Source: Bacteroidota bacterium (lineage in GTDB: Bacteria > Bacteroidota > Bacteroidia > J057 > JADKCL01). Taken from it: 64,000 nt of DNA. Below, one piece after another: positions 53,485 to 62,594 of this stretch. Each line of letters opens with the position of its first letter. The first letter of the stretch is position 1. Both the position numbers and the translations under genes were made by a program. The DNA lies in NCBI GenBank assembly GCA_016718825.1, contig JADKCL010000007.1, forward strand, positions 192,858-256,857. Reading direction: 5' to 3'. Under the pieces are notes generated by a model, which saw only the letters and a program-made list of their open reading frames with translations, searched no databases and was not told the DNA's origin.

Positions 53485-54738
53485 TTACCTCCGAATCACC
53501 TTCGCCGTAACCGACACATTCGATTCCACCTGCTGAATGTTGAGAAAATACATCCCGGCAGGCAAATCCATCTGCACATTTCCATTCAAAACTTCCTCCT
53601 TGTGAACCAATTGTCCGAAAGTATTGTACATGGACAGGTTCAACGGACCCGCAATCCCTTCGATTTGGAAGGCATTGTCAAAGGGATTCGGATAGATTTT
53701 AATCTCGGATCCGAGGCCATTTTCGGCAATGCTGAGTGGAATGGAGCAAGTCGTTGGAACGGAGTCGGTCGTGTAAAAGCTGGAACAATTGCTGCAGAAT
53801 ACACTTTTGAAGAAGCAACTTGCGCGTTGCGCCCTGAATTTAGCGCTCGCATTCCGGAAGATCCCGTGGCCGCCTGTGGTATCTACGGTGAGTTCGCTGC
53901 AAATATTGTTGGCGACCAATTCATTGTGGATGGCGCGGGATCCATTCACCGTATAATGGGCAAAGGAATTGTCTGCGTCGATGAACACCGTCGAATCCAG
54001 TCCGCCATGAAAGGCAACCGTGGGAAGCATTTCGTCGAGATCGACTTCGCTTGCAGTGACGCCTCCCCAATTGTTGAAAATGCCCTTGATGGAATAGGTA
54101 TTCGTCAGGTTATTGCCGGAGGTGTAGAGATTGCCCAATTCAGCGCTTGCGGCCGTGACATTGTACAACAAGGAGATGCTGTCGAGTTCCGAAGGATCCG
54201 CATACACCATGCCCAGCGCCAGTAAGGATCCGGCGCTTTGTCCACCCGCAAACAGCCAATTGGTATCCAATCTCACCGCATTTGCATTGTTGACCAAATA
54301 GCGCAAGGCAGCATTTCCATCCTGAATCGCCCTGTATCTTGCTTTGTACTGACCGTACTCCGTAAAGTCAAACCCGAGTCGATAATTGACCGAGGCGCAA
54401 ACAAAACCGCGCAAAGCCATGTGGATGCACAAGTCCCGAATATCCCCCAGTTGTTTGTCGCCCGAGACAAATCCGCCACCATGAAACAGCAGCATCAATG
54501 GCCGCTGCGGAGACGTGTCAATCACCAAATTGGGGTAGTAAAGGTCCATCAACAAGGTATCCGGATTTCCCTGAAAGTCCGTGGCAATACCGTACTGCAC
54601 ATTGGCTGCAATCGTAATGTCCGTCGAATCAAAGAATTGCACTTCGGTGTAACGGGCGTCATTGGTGCAGTATTGACTGTACGCGTTCCCGATGAGAACG
54701 AAGAAAGCTGCGAAAAGGATGGATATTTTAGTTTTCAT
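53485..54738 (-). CDS. Secreted alpha/beta-hydrolase (carboxylesterase) with T9SS domain
   Basis: 417 residues from the ATG at 54738, where the signal peptide starts (MKTKISILFAAFFVLIGNAY). The fold is the BD-FAE/HSL-type esterase: RPLMLLFHGGGFVSGDK (oxyanion HGGG), WLFAGGQSAGSLLALG (GxSxG nucleophile), and DTTGGHGIF for the catalytic His. Six or more cysteines lie around residues 315-335. The end YPNPFDNAFQIEGIAGPLNL, then YNTFGQLVHKEEVLNGNVQM and KVIRR is a type A sorting domain. It probably hydrolyses esters, possibly on plant polysaccharide decorations, at the cell surface. The substrate is an inference. Confidence 0.88.
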   Translation of the reverse strand: MKTKISILFAAFFVLIGNAYSQYCTNDARYTEVQFFDSTDITIAANVQYGIATDFQGNPDTLLMDLYYPNLVIDTSPQRPLMLLFHGGGFVSGDKQLGDIRDLCIHMALRGFVCASVNYRLGFDFTEYGQYKARYRAIQDGNAALRYLVNNANAVRLDTNWLFAGGQSAGSLLALGMVYADPSELDSISLLYNVTAASAELGNLYTSGNNLTNTYSIKGIFNNWGGVTASEVDLDEMLPTVAFHGGLDSTVFIDADNSFAHYTVNGSRAIHNELVANNICSELTVDTTGGHGIFRNASAKFRAQRASCFFKSVFCSNCSSFYTTDSVPTTCSIPLSIAENGLGSEIKIYPNPFDNAFQIEGIAGPLNLSMYNTFGQLVHKEEVLNGNVQMDLPAGMYFLNIQQVESNVSVTAKVIRR

Positions 54739-54858
54739 GATGTTTTTTTTTGATGCATTTTGACGTTTTTCAGCACTTGATTGCCCACCTGCATGGAACG
54801 AAAGACAGCGGAGAATGCTCGATTCAACCATTGAATTTGAACCTTCTCCAAGCTGATA

Positions 54859-55893
54859 CTACTTGTTGTCCTCTTCATCATTTGGCTTGGGAATTTGGAT
54901 CGATGGAAGTGAATCCCCCAGCGATTTTGCTACCTGATAATGCGACCAGTTTTCGATTTCATTTTCTCCATAAATGATCATTCGTACTTCAACGTCCTTC
55001 GTATCCATATCACCAACGTACATTCTCTGATGGTCGGGAATATTTTCGTAACTCATTTTAAGTTTATTTTTATTCTCCACCGAGGGATTACTGCGATAGC
55101 TTTCCAAGTCCTTTCTACAAATTTCAATGGAGGATGGCTGACCGTTCAATTCTCTCAGCATATCCTTCATTTCAAGCAGTTTGTCGTGAACCGAATTAAC
55201 GTATTGGACCTCCAATGCCTTGAAGCTTCCAAGTCCATAAATGGATATGTTCGTATGCAATGGAATTTCGCTTACCACGACCCCTTCCCGGATCAAATTT
55301 TCAAATTCCGACATGGTCAATTCCAGCGGATTCTCCAGTCTTGAAAGTCGAATGGTAGCGTCCGGAAAGACATTGACCCTCACCAAATGAAAATCGTCCG
55401 AAGTCTTGTAAAACAGATTCAAACTCTGCCCGTTTATCTTCTCAGGAAAAATATCGAATGGATAGGACTTCCTTTCTTTGTAAACGGTACCATTCCCACT
55501 TTCACCAATTCTAACGCCATTAATGATTTTTTCAGTGTACGTATACATGTTCTCAAATTTCGGATTAAGCTCCGCAATGAGACTTTCCACATACGCAATA
55601 AACGTTTCTTCATTGAAAATCCAATTTCCATCACCGACAATCCAACCTCCCAAACCATGTATGGAAATTGCTTTGTTGTCTGGCACACTCAAACTCACCC
55701 AACCCCGTTGAACATCCCTTACGAAATGTTCGAAATCTTCAAAATTCCAACATTCAACCCTTCCATTTTCATAAACATCGATGTCCACAAAAAAGTGAGC
55801 CCCGTTTTTAATAAACGCAGGTATTGAATATCCTTCAATGACCTCTCTTCGGTAAACCTTCGTTGTTGGTCTAATCATTTTTGTTTTGTCCAT
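54859..55893 (-). CDS. Hypothetical protein with two repeated domains and a third C-terminal one
   Basis: 344 residues from the ATG at 55893; an in-frame ATG at 55914 is also possible. The first domain IEGYSIPAFIKNGAHFFVDI, VECWNFEDFEHFVRDVQRGW and NKAISIHGLGGWIV is repeated in weaker form as FHLVRVNVFPDATIRLSRLE and SEIPLHTNISIYGLGSF. A third part (RMYVGDMDTKDVEVRMIIYG then ENEIENWSHYQVAKSLGDSL) is a different small domain. All are cytoplasmic-looking. Similar small domains are common near polymorphic toxins, but no link is visible here. Confidence 0.65.
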   Translation of the reverse strand: MDKTKMIRPTTKVYRREVIEGYSIPAFIKNGAHFFVDIDVYENGRVECWNFEDFEHFVRDVQRGWVSLSVPDNKAISIHGLGGWIVGDGNWIFNEETFIAYVESLIAELNPKFENMYTYTEKIINGVRIGESGNGTVYKERKSYPFDIFPEKINGQSLNLFYKTSDDFHLVRVNVFPDATIRLSRLENPLELTMSEFENLIREGVVVSEIPLHTNISIYGLGSFKALEVQYVNSVHDKLLEMKDMLRELNGQPSSIEICRKDLESYRSNPSVENKNKLKMSYENIPDHQRMYVGDMDTKDVEVRMIIYGENEIENWSHYQVAKSLGDSLPSIQIPKPNDEEDNK

Positions 55894-55926
55894 TTTAAAA
55901 AAGTTGAATTGCATGAAAGGGGTTCT

Positions 55927-56148
55927 TCAACGCACCGTCACGACCTGACCTCCCGCAACGCCGTGCGCAAATCCCTGCAAATCCCCCAGATTGACCAAAG
56001 TTTTCTTCCATTTCGGATCGAAAATAGTCAAAAAGGACGTCTCGGCAATAGAAAAGCGCATTGATCTTGATTTACGGATAGCTTGCTGTGTTTTTGCACC
56101 ATTCAGTCTGGTCTTCCGAAAATACCAATTGCCCGCCAAGGAGACCAC
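55927..56148 (-). CDS. Uncertain short open frame between two genes
   Basis: 73 codons, with start not certain. The second half (FSIAETSFLTIFDPKWKKTL, VNLGDLQGFAHGVAGGQVV) has coding-like composition; the first half does not. It lies directly downstream of the HSL-type hydrolase. It may be a gene remnant. Confidence 0.25.
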   Translation of the reverse strand: MVSLAGNWYFRKTRLNGAKTQQAIRKSRSMRFSIAETSFLTIFDPKWKKTLVNLGDLQGFAHGVAGGQVVTVR

Positions 56149-56172
56149 CCGAAGGGCATGCCCGTCCCTCCA

Positions 56173-57142
56173 TCAACTCCTTTCCCCGAAGTACCTTTCC
56201 CAATATTCCCCGTAAGCACCCAGCAAAAAGGCCCAGGCGGATTGGCTGATCTTGGCTTTGGGTGCGACCATTTCGAAGGCATGGAAACAGCCCTTGAACA
56301 ATTGGAATTCAACGGGGACATGGGCCTGTTGGAGCTGCTGCACGTACGTCAGCGTTTCATCCTTGAAGGGTTCCAAGTCGCCGACAAAGGTAATGGTGGG
56401 CGGAAGCTTCGAATAATCCGTCGCGCGCTGCCGCTGCATACGCGGGAATCGGTACATGCTGCGCATTCAGGTCCTGCAGATAGGCCTTCCAGCCAAATTT
56501 GTTGGTTTTCGCATTCCAAACGGGCGCATTGTTGTCGACGGTGGATGCTGTGTTTTGGCGGTCATCGATCATCGGATAAATGGGCATTTGAAAGGCAATC
56601 GCCACATCTTGGGTATCCGTCGCTTTCAGGCTCACGGCCGCAGTCAGTCCCCCGCCCGCGCTATGGCCGGCGACGATGAACTTATCCGCAATCATTCCAA
56701 GGGTTTCCGCATTCGCCTTCATCCACAATAAGGTCGAATAACAATCGTCGAATGCAGCAGGGTAGGGGGCATCCAATGCGCGCCGATAGGCTGGACTAAC
56801 AATGATGCAGGGTTTTGTGGCGATGAAGCGATGAATCACCTCCAAAAAGGACTCCGGACTCCCCGTAATATAGCCGCCGCCATGGATGTACAGCATGCCG
56901 GGCAATTTCCCGGTGGCATTCGCAGGCCCGAATATGCGCACACGGATATCAGGTCCGCCCGCTGTGCCCGGAATCCACTGTTCCGCACAATTCAACCCCT
57001 TTATTTTGGCCCCCTTGGTCAGATTGCCCAATCTGTTCAGCATCCGCACAGTCCACGCACGCCCCAACAATCCGGCAGCGAATTTCATCGGTCCGTAAAA
57101 CTTGCGAAGTTCCGGATCAAGCTGTTGTTTGTTGATTTTCAT
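56173..57142 (-). CDS. HSL-family alpha/beta hydrolase, frameshifted
   Basis: The ATG at 57142 opens a frame with MLYIHGGGYITGSPESF (oxyanion HGGG) and IVAGHSAGGGLTAAVSL (GxSxG). It loses sense after VPIPAYAAAAR. The other frame continues ATDYSKLPPTITFVGDLEPF (Asp region), FKGCFHAFEMVAPKAKIS (catalytic His) and stops at 56173. The shift lies in the GC dinucleotide run at 56422-56428. The composite of about 320 residues is the normal length for a bacterial hormone-sensitive-lipase-type esterase, cytoplasmic. It ends an operon with the KOW protein and the DUF2786-like gene. Confidence 0.75.
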
Positions 57143-57155
57143 ATCGTTGTATCAC

Positions 57156-57335
57156 CTATTGCACGACCACATTCTTCGCCAATGTCTTGAAGCGCACGCC
57201 GTTTTCCTGCACGACCGTGATCGTAATATGCCCCGTTTTGCTCGCGTGGATGTCGCGGACGATGCCGGATTTGCCTTTGTGGGTGCCGGCGATTACGGTG
57301 CAGTTGTCGCCGTCTTTGAGTTGTGAAGTTTCCAT
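57156..57335 (-). CDS. Very small KOW-motif protein
   Basis: 59 residues: METSQLKDGDNCTVIAGTHK, then GKSGIVRDIHASKTGHITIT, then KTLAKNVVVQ. The DGDxCxVIxGxxKGKxGxV pattern is the KOW motif of ribosomal protein L24 and NusG, an RNA- or protein-binding loop. It starts 8 bases after the DUF2786-like gene stops and ends 14 bases before the hydrolase starts, so all three are co-transcribed. An L24 or NusG function is unlikely at this size; role unknown. Confidence 0.7.
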   Translation of the reverse strand: METSQLKDGDNCTVIAGTHKGKSGIVRDIHASKTGHITITVVQENGVRFKTLAKNVVVQ

Positions 57336-57342
57336 AGTGTGC

Positions 57343-57759
57343 CTAATTGAGTTCTCCTTGAATCAAATCCTCGTCCTCATGTTGGTGGATTTTCGAAATC
57401 AAATCGTCGGTGATTTCACTGACCAATTCCTCCATGAGGCGGGAATATTGCTGGAATTCCTTCCATAAAACTTGGTTCATAAAAGCTTCATCCACCCTCA
57501 CCATGACGGTCGTGTACTTTTGCCGGTAATAGCGATAGGGTTTTACCTCATATTTGCGGCAAATTGCAATCAACAATTTCTTATGCCAATTGCTGGGCAT
57601 GGACAAGCTGAATTCTTTGGGTTTGGATTGGATTTGCAGAGAAGGATTGTTGCGCAGGATTCTCTCTTTTGCCGAAATCGCTGCGTTTTTCTCACCATCG
57701 GTCTGCGCGCCCGCGATGAGGGCTTCAATTTTCTTAATCTTCTCCAGCAATTGATTCAT
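57343..57759 (-). CDS. DUF2786-like protein
   Basis: 138 residues. LLEKIKKIEALIAGAQTDGE and KNAAISAKERILRN resemble the N-terminal helix pair of DUF2786 proteins (IxKLLALAxxxxxxEAxxA). The following HKKLLIAICRKYEVKPYRYY, RQKYTTVMVRVDEAFMNQ is a second compact domain. The role is unknown. First gene of the operon with the KOW protein and the hydrolase. Confidence 0.6.
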   Translation of the reverse strand: MNQLLEKIKKIEALIAGAQTDGEKNAAISAKERILRNNPSLQIQSKPKEFSLSMPSNWHKKLLIAICRKYEVKPYRYYRQKYTTVMVRVDEAFMNQVLWKEFQQYSRLMEELVSEITDDLISKIHQHEDEDLIQGELN

Positions 57760-57847
57760 AATACCATTCGAACTAAGCGGATCATAGCGTTACCCCTCAA
57801 ACAAGTGGAGAACCCTCTCTTCCTAGATTCAAATCTGAAGGATTATT

Positions 57848-58231
57848 TCAGTCTTTCAAAACGCCCTTGCGCTTCACAATATTCTTGTAATCCCATTGAA
57901 TGTCCCGGGCTTTTTGAAGCCATCGGGCAAGGTCATCCACGTTGACTTGTTCTGCTGTCGTGAAACGCGCCTCGGCGGCCTTGAAGTTGCCTTCGTTTTT
58001 CAGCCCGGGTTCGTCAAAGGTTTGCCCGCTCCAAAACAGCAACCGGACGCCGCCCTTGAGCTTGCTGTAACCCGCGACCGGATTCCCGTCCAAAAACCAA
58101 ACAGGATGCGCATGCCAGATTTTGTTTTCGGCGTCGGGCAGGTGGCGTGTGATCTCCGCATGGAGGAGGTTGCAGATTTCCTGATCCTCAGGAGATTGCA
58201 ATTCGTGGTATTTCTGGATTTCTGAGTGCAT
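57848..58231 (-). CDS. DUF1801/YdhG-type small protein
   Basis: 127 residues from the ATG at 58231. The longer frame to 58357 adds an unlikely N-terminus. IWHAHPVWFLDGNPVAGYSK, VRLLFWSGQTFDEPGLKNEG and EARFTTAEQVNVDDLARWLQ match the DUF1801 (YdhG) fold, a small alpha/beta family related to frataxin-like domains. Cytoplasmic; activity not established. Confidence 0.8.
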   Translation of the reverse strand: MHSEIQKYHELQSPEDQEICNLLHAEITRHLPDAENKIWHAHPVWFLDGNPVAGYSKLKGGVRLLFWSGQTFDEPGLKNEGNFKAAEARFTTAEQVNVDDLARWLQKARDIQWDYKNIVKRKGVLKD

Positions 58232-58518
58232 ATTTTTAGGGGTGGTGATCAGCAAGAGATAATTCGTGCCGAGATAAACTTTGTTAACCAAAAGATCGGA
58301 TGAAAACGCAAAGTACGCAAAGGTTCGCAAAGTGACGCAAAGATCATATTCGGCCAAAAGAAATTTTTCTGCAATCGGATCATTTTAGAGCCATCACAAG
58401 ATGGTCGAATGGTTCACGAAAATGCAAATTCGATCTTGGAACGCTTGTTGATGTACAGCGAATGGGCCTCCAATGGATAAGCACAATCCAACTGAACGGG
58501 CCGCTACAACGATGGCGC

Positions 58519-59049
58519 TTAACGCCGCAGCACCTGCATCAACTCCTCAAACTTTTCTGCAATTTCCCCCTTGAAGTTCCCGTCATTGAGGTGGGTTTTC
58601 ATCATCAGATCACTGTCTTCACGCTTTTCGGGGGGCAACACGAGGCCAATTGGAAAGGCCTGACAATGAATGCATTTTTCCTTCAGCAGTTCTCGCACTT
58701 GCTTGAAAACCAATCCATGACCAAACTTTTCGTCCTTTTTCTCAAAGGAACTGCCGCAACAAGTCACAAAAATAAGTTGCCGTATGTTGAGTAGGTGTTG
58801 TTTTGTAAACGACCGTAAGGGTGCGATCAACTTTCCCATCCAAATCGGACCGCAGAGGATGATGCGGTCATAATTGGCGACCTCGTGTTGGAGTCGATGA
58901 ATACCAAAATTCAGCCCTGCCATCATGAGAAATTGTGCATTCAATCGGGGGCGAATTGCCTCAATCTCGCAGTTTAATTCTTTGGCAATTTTTTCGGCGA
59001 GGTAACGATTGCTGCCCTTTTGCGAATAGTACAAAACCAATGATTTCAT
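58519..59049 (-). CDS. Flavodoxin-family protein
   Basis: 176 residues from the ATG at 59049, directly before the FMN-binding loop LVLYYSQKGSNRYLAEKIAK. The second loop CGPIWMGKLIAPLRSF and the strand IFVTCCGSSF complete the flavodoxin-fold pattern of the nitric-oxide/flavodoxin-like family. It carries a bound FMN and transfers electrons between partners in the cytoplasm. No electron-transfer partner is adjacent. The start at 59088 would add 13 atypical residues. Confidence 0.85.
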   Translation of the reverse strand: MKSLVLYYSQKGSNRYLAEKIAKELNCEIEAIRPRLNAQFLMMAGLNFGIHRLQHEVANYDRIILCGPIWMGKLIAPLRSFTKQHLLNIRQLIFVTCCGSSFEKKDEKFGHGLVFKQVRELLKEKCIHCQAFPIGLVLPPEKREDSDLMMKTHLNDGNFKGEIAEKFEELMQVLRR

Positions 59050-59332
59050 GGCGGATGGATTTTTGGCCAATTTCTGAACACAAACCAATGACCATGGTGA
59101 TCCTTGTCAACTATATGGATGACTTTTGCCATGTCGCTTTCGAATTCGGCTGCATTCAATCCGTTCGATACGCGTACCGCTTCCTGGTTGCCCCATCATC
59201 GTAGCTTGCGCTGCGCGAGCCTTTCGCTGGATTGTATGCTGTGAAATAACCTGTTATATTGGCTCAAGTTCACCGTCTGAATCAGCTTCAAAAGTGCCTA
59301 GCGGCCGTTTTTCATCCGAATAAAATGCATCC
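59050..59332. other. Non-coding divergent spacer
   Basis: 283 bases between divergent genes (flavodoxin on minus, terpenoid-cyclase-fold on plus). No clear TAnnTTTG element is found on either strand. Confidence 0.45.
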
Positions 59333-60280
59333 ATGAATTCTCGGAAAATCATCGAATGGCTTTTGGAAGGGGATGTTTCCGTTCAATATCAGGTTGGACG
59401 CGATTTGTTGGGCGTGGACAAAAAGGAACTGCAAGACAGAATCGCCACGGAAGGCTGGGGAATGGAATTCTTGGCTAGGCGCAAAACCGATGGACATTGG
59501 GGCGATCGATTTTATCAGCCGAAATGGATTTGCACGCATTATACATTGTTGGACCTGCGCAATTTGAATTTGCCACCTAACCATCCGCTCGTGCAGGAGA
59601 CCATTGAAGGGGTATTGCAAAACCATCGGGCAGACGATGGCGGCATTCGATTGGGGCCGTCCACGGCGGAAAGGAGCGATGTTTGCGTCAATGCGATGGT
59701 ATTGAACTACGCGGCTTACTTCCAAACGGCGCAAAATCAATTGGTTCCCATTGTGGACAGTATCCTGAATGAGTGTATGCCGGACGGTGGTTTTAATTGC
59801 CGGACTGTAAGAAGCGGCGCCAAACACAGTTCCCTGCACACCACAATATCCGTACTCGAAGGCCTGACCGAATTTCAAAATGCTGGACACGAATACCAGA
59901 AGGACAGGATTGTCCTTGCCAGAAAAACTGCCGTGGAATTCATCTTGCAACATCAATTGTTCCTCTCTGACAAGACCGGGCTGCTGATTCACAAGGACTT
60001 TCTGAAGCTCGTTTACCCAAGCAGATGGAAGTATGACATCCTGCGGGCCATGGATTATTTTCAGTTTGCCGGGATAGCTTGGGACGATAGGATGGAAGCC
60101 GCATGGCGCATTCTCCTAAGCAAACAAAACAAAGACGGAACTTGGAATATGGCTGCAGCGCATCCAGGGCAGGTTCATTGGGTCATGGAGAAAGCCGGCA
60201 AGCCAAGCCGATGGAATACCCTCCGGATGATGCGTGTGATGCGGCATTTTGATCCAACAAGGCTATCTTTGCCACTTTAA
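59333..60280 (+). CDS. Prenyltransferase/squalene-oxidase-fold (terpenoid cyclase-like) protein
   Basis: 315 residues, no signal peptide. Successive helical repeats each contain a QW-like or DGG-type motif: RRKTDGHWGDRFYQPKWICT, NHRADDGGIRLGPSTA, NECMPDGGFNCRTV, NKDGTWNMAAAHPGQVHW. These define the alpha/alpha-toroid of terpenoid cyclases and prenyltransferases. The acidic DXDD/DCTAE catalytic motifs of true cyclases are not seen, so the protein may bind rather than cyclise a ligand. The TonB receptor gene starts 13 bases later, so the two probably share a transcript. Confidence 0.8.
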   Translation: MNSRKIIEWLLEGDVSVQYQVGRDLLGVDKKELQDRIATEGWGMEFLARRKTDGHWGDRFYQPKWICTHYTLLDLRNLNLPPNHPLVQETIEGVLQNHRADDGGIRLGPSTAERSDVCVNAMVLNYAAYFQTAQNQLVPIVDSILNECMPDGGFNCRTVRSGAKHSSLHTTISVLEGLTEFQNAGHEYQKDRIVLARKTAVEFILQHQLFLSDKTGLLIHKDFLKLVYPSRWKYDILRAMDYFQFAGIAWDDRMEAAWRILLSKQNKDGTWNMAAAHPGQVHWVMEKAGKPSRWNTLRMMRVMRHFDPTRLSLPL

Positions 60281-60292
60281 AAGAACGCGATT

Positions 60293-62524
60293 GTGAAAAA
60301 CTACTTCATTGTCCTTGCTTTTCTGTTGCCGATTGGCCTTGTGGCGCAAAACATTGCCGGCAAGGTCACCAATGAAAAAAAGGAAGCCCTCGCGGGGGCA
60401 TCTGTGTTTTGGATGGGCACGGAAATCGGGGTGACCACGGGCAGCAATGGGGAGTTTGAGCTTTCTGCCGAAGGAATTGTCACCCAAAAACTCATTGCAA
60501 GTTATGTCGGGCACCTGCCGGATACGATGGCGATTACCGGTCAAACCTTTGTGGAGTTTCGCTTGCAGGAAGCCAAAACCTTGGACGATGTGTTGATCGA
60601 AGCGCAACGGGATGGCGTATCGATTTCCGATGAATCCGCCATCAAAACCGAGCAAATCACCCAAACCGAACTGCAAAAAGCCGCCTGTTGCGACCTCGCG
60701 GGTTGTTTTGAAACCCAAACGACCGTGCAACCGCAAACCACCAATGTCATCACCAATTCCAAGGAACTCCGCATTTTGGGACTGTCGGGCGTTTACAATC
60801 AGGTTTTGATCGACGGGTTTCCGCTGATTCAGGGATTGTCTTACACTTACGGCATCAGCAGCATTCCCGGGACCATGGTCGACAACATTTATGTCGCCAA
60901 AGGTGCCAACAGCGTGTTGCAAGGCTACGAAAGCATCAGCGGACAAATCAACGTGGAAACCGTCGAGCCCGACACCAACAAGCGCCTGCTGCTCAATGCC
61001 TACATCAACAGTTTTCTTGAGAAACACTTCAATGCCAACTTCGCATTCACCAAGGGGAATTGGAGCAATTTGACGGCCTTGCACACCGTGCAACCGGCAA
61101 CATCCATCGACCGGGACGACGATACTTTTCTGGATCTGCCCAAACTCAGACGCTACATGGTCTCCAACAAGTGGGTTTATGGGAAGGACACGGATTTTGG
61201 TTGGAACAGCCGCGTCGGGATCCGTTTTTTCAACGAAAGCCGCGTGGGCGGGCAAACCACATTCAACGCCAAAACCGATCAGGGGAGCACGACGGTTTAT
61301 GGACAAACCGTCCGCATCAATCAGCCGGAGGCATGGACCAAAACCGGCTACCGCATCAACGAAAAACACAATATTGTGCTCTTTGCCTCCGCCTTTCATC
61401 AACAGCAGGAAGCCTATTTCGGGACGGTCAATTACGATGCCCAACAAACCAATGTTTACGGAAATCTGCAGTACGAATTGAGCTATGCAGGCAATGATCT
61501 CAAAACGGGGATCAGCTACCGCAACCTCAACTTAAACGAGGACGTTGCTTTTACCGATACCACCTTGCAACGGACCTATGCCGGCAACTATCGGCGGATG
61601 GAGAGCATTCCGGGCCTTTTTGCAGAGCATACCCTGCGGCTTTTCAATGACAAACTCACGTGGATCGCCGGCGTCCGGGGCGATTTGCACAATCAATTTG
61701 GCATGCAATTCACCCCACGGACCTTGGTGAAATTCGACATCACCCCCAAGACGATCGTTCGGGCGAATATTGGAACAGGATGGCGGACCGTAAACCTGTT
61801 CAGCGAAAATATCGGCTTGCTCGTCAGTTCCAGGGACATTGTTTTTGCCGAATCCTTGCAGCCCGAAAAGGCCCTCAATTTCGGGCTGAACCTCACGCAG
61901 AAGTTCGAAACCAACGACGAAAACCTTTCCGGGTATTTCAGTGCGGACTTTTACCGCACCGATTTTCAGAATCAAGTCTTTCCCGACTACGACACCGATC
62001 CGACGAAAGCGATCATCCAAAACTTCGAAGGCACAAGCATCAGCAATGGTTTGCAGTTGGAATTGAACCTGAAAATTTGGAAACGATTTGAGCTCAAGAC
62101 CGGCTACAATTTTCTGGATGTGTACCGCGAAATCGGCGAAACCAAAGCGCGGTTGCCCTTCAATTCCACGCACAAATCGCTACTGACGTTCAGTTACAAA
62201 CCCCTGACCAACAAGTTTCATTACGACATGAACGTGCATTGGTACGGCGCGCAGCGGCTGCCCAACACGGCCTCCAATCCCGTGGAATTTCAGCGTCCTG
62301 ACTTTTCCAAGCCCTATACGACGGTCAATGCGCAATTCACCTACAGCCTCAAAAAATGGGAAGTTTACACAGGCTGCGACAATATCTTCGACTTCCGGCA
62401 GCGGCGACCCATCATCAGTTGGGAAAATCCGTTTGGCCCCTACTTTGATACCTCCTCGGTTTGGGGTCCCACAAAAGGGCGCGAATTGTATCTTGGGCTG
62501 CGGTTTAGGCTGACGAATGATTAA
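60293..62524 (+). CDS. TonB-dependent outer-membrane receptor with Cys-rich plug segment
   Basis: 743 residues from a GTG start, with a signal peptide ending GLVAQ. A carboxypeptidase-regulatory-like domain (IAGKVTNEKKEALAGASVFW) precedes the plug, which holds LQKAACCDLAGCFETQTTVQ and LGLSGVYNQVLIDGFPLIQG. Then comes a 22-strand barrel ending in a standard terminal aromatic segment, YLGLRFRLTND. Three cysteines in CCDLAGC within the plug are unusual and recur in Bacteroidota receptors thought to handle metals such as copper. It imports a ligand across the outer membrane using TonB. Substrate not proven. Confidence 0.85.
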   Translation: MKNYFIVLAFLLPIGLVAQNIAGKVTNEKKEALAGASVFWMGTEIGVTTGSNGEFELSAEGIVTQKLIASYVGHLPDTMAITGQTFVEFRLQEAKTLDDVLIEAQRDGVSISDESAIKTEQITQTELQKAACCDLAGCFETQTTVQPQTTNVITNSKELRILGLSGVYNQVLIDGFPLIQGLSYTYGISSIPGTMVDNIYVAKGANSVLQGYESISGQINVETVEPDTNKRLLLNAYINSFLEKHFNANFAFTKGNWSNLTALHTVQPATSIDRDDDTFLDLPKLRRYMVSNKWVYGKDTDFGWNSRVGIRFFNESRVGGQTTFNAKTDQGSTTVYGQTVRINQPEAWTKTGYRINEKHNIVLFASAFHQQQEAYFGTVNYDAQQTNVYGNLQYELSYAGNDLKTGISYRNLNLNEDVAFTDTTLQRTYAGNYRRMESIPGLFAEHTLRLFNDKLTWIAGVRGDLHNQFGMQFTPRTLVKFDITPKTIVRANIGTGWRTVNLFSENIGLLVSSRDIVFAESLQPEKALNFGLNLTQKFETNDENLSGYFSADFYRTDFQNQVFPDYDTDPTKAIIQNFEGTSISNGLQLELNLKIWKRFELKTGYNFLDVYREIGETKARLPFNSTHKSLLTFSYKPLTNKFHYDMNVHWYGAQRLPNTASNPVEFQRPDFSKPYTTVNAQFTYSLKKWEVYTGCDNIFDFRQRRPIISWENPFGPYFDTSSVWGPTKGRELYLGLRFRLTND

Positions 62525-62594
62525 AGGAGAGGAAAATTCATCGACTTCACCCACAGGACACTAATATGCACGAGGAAGCAAATCAAGCCCAATA

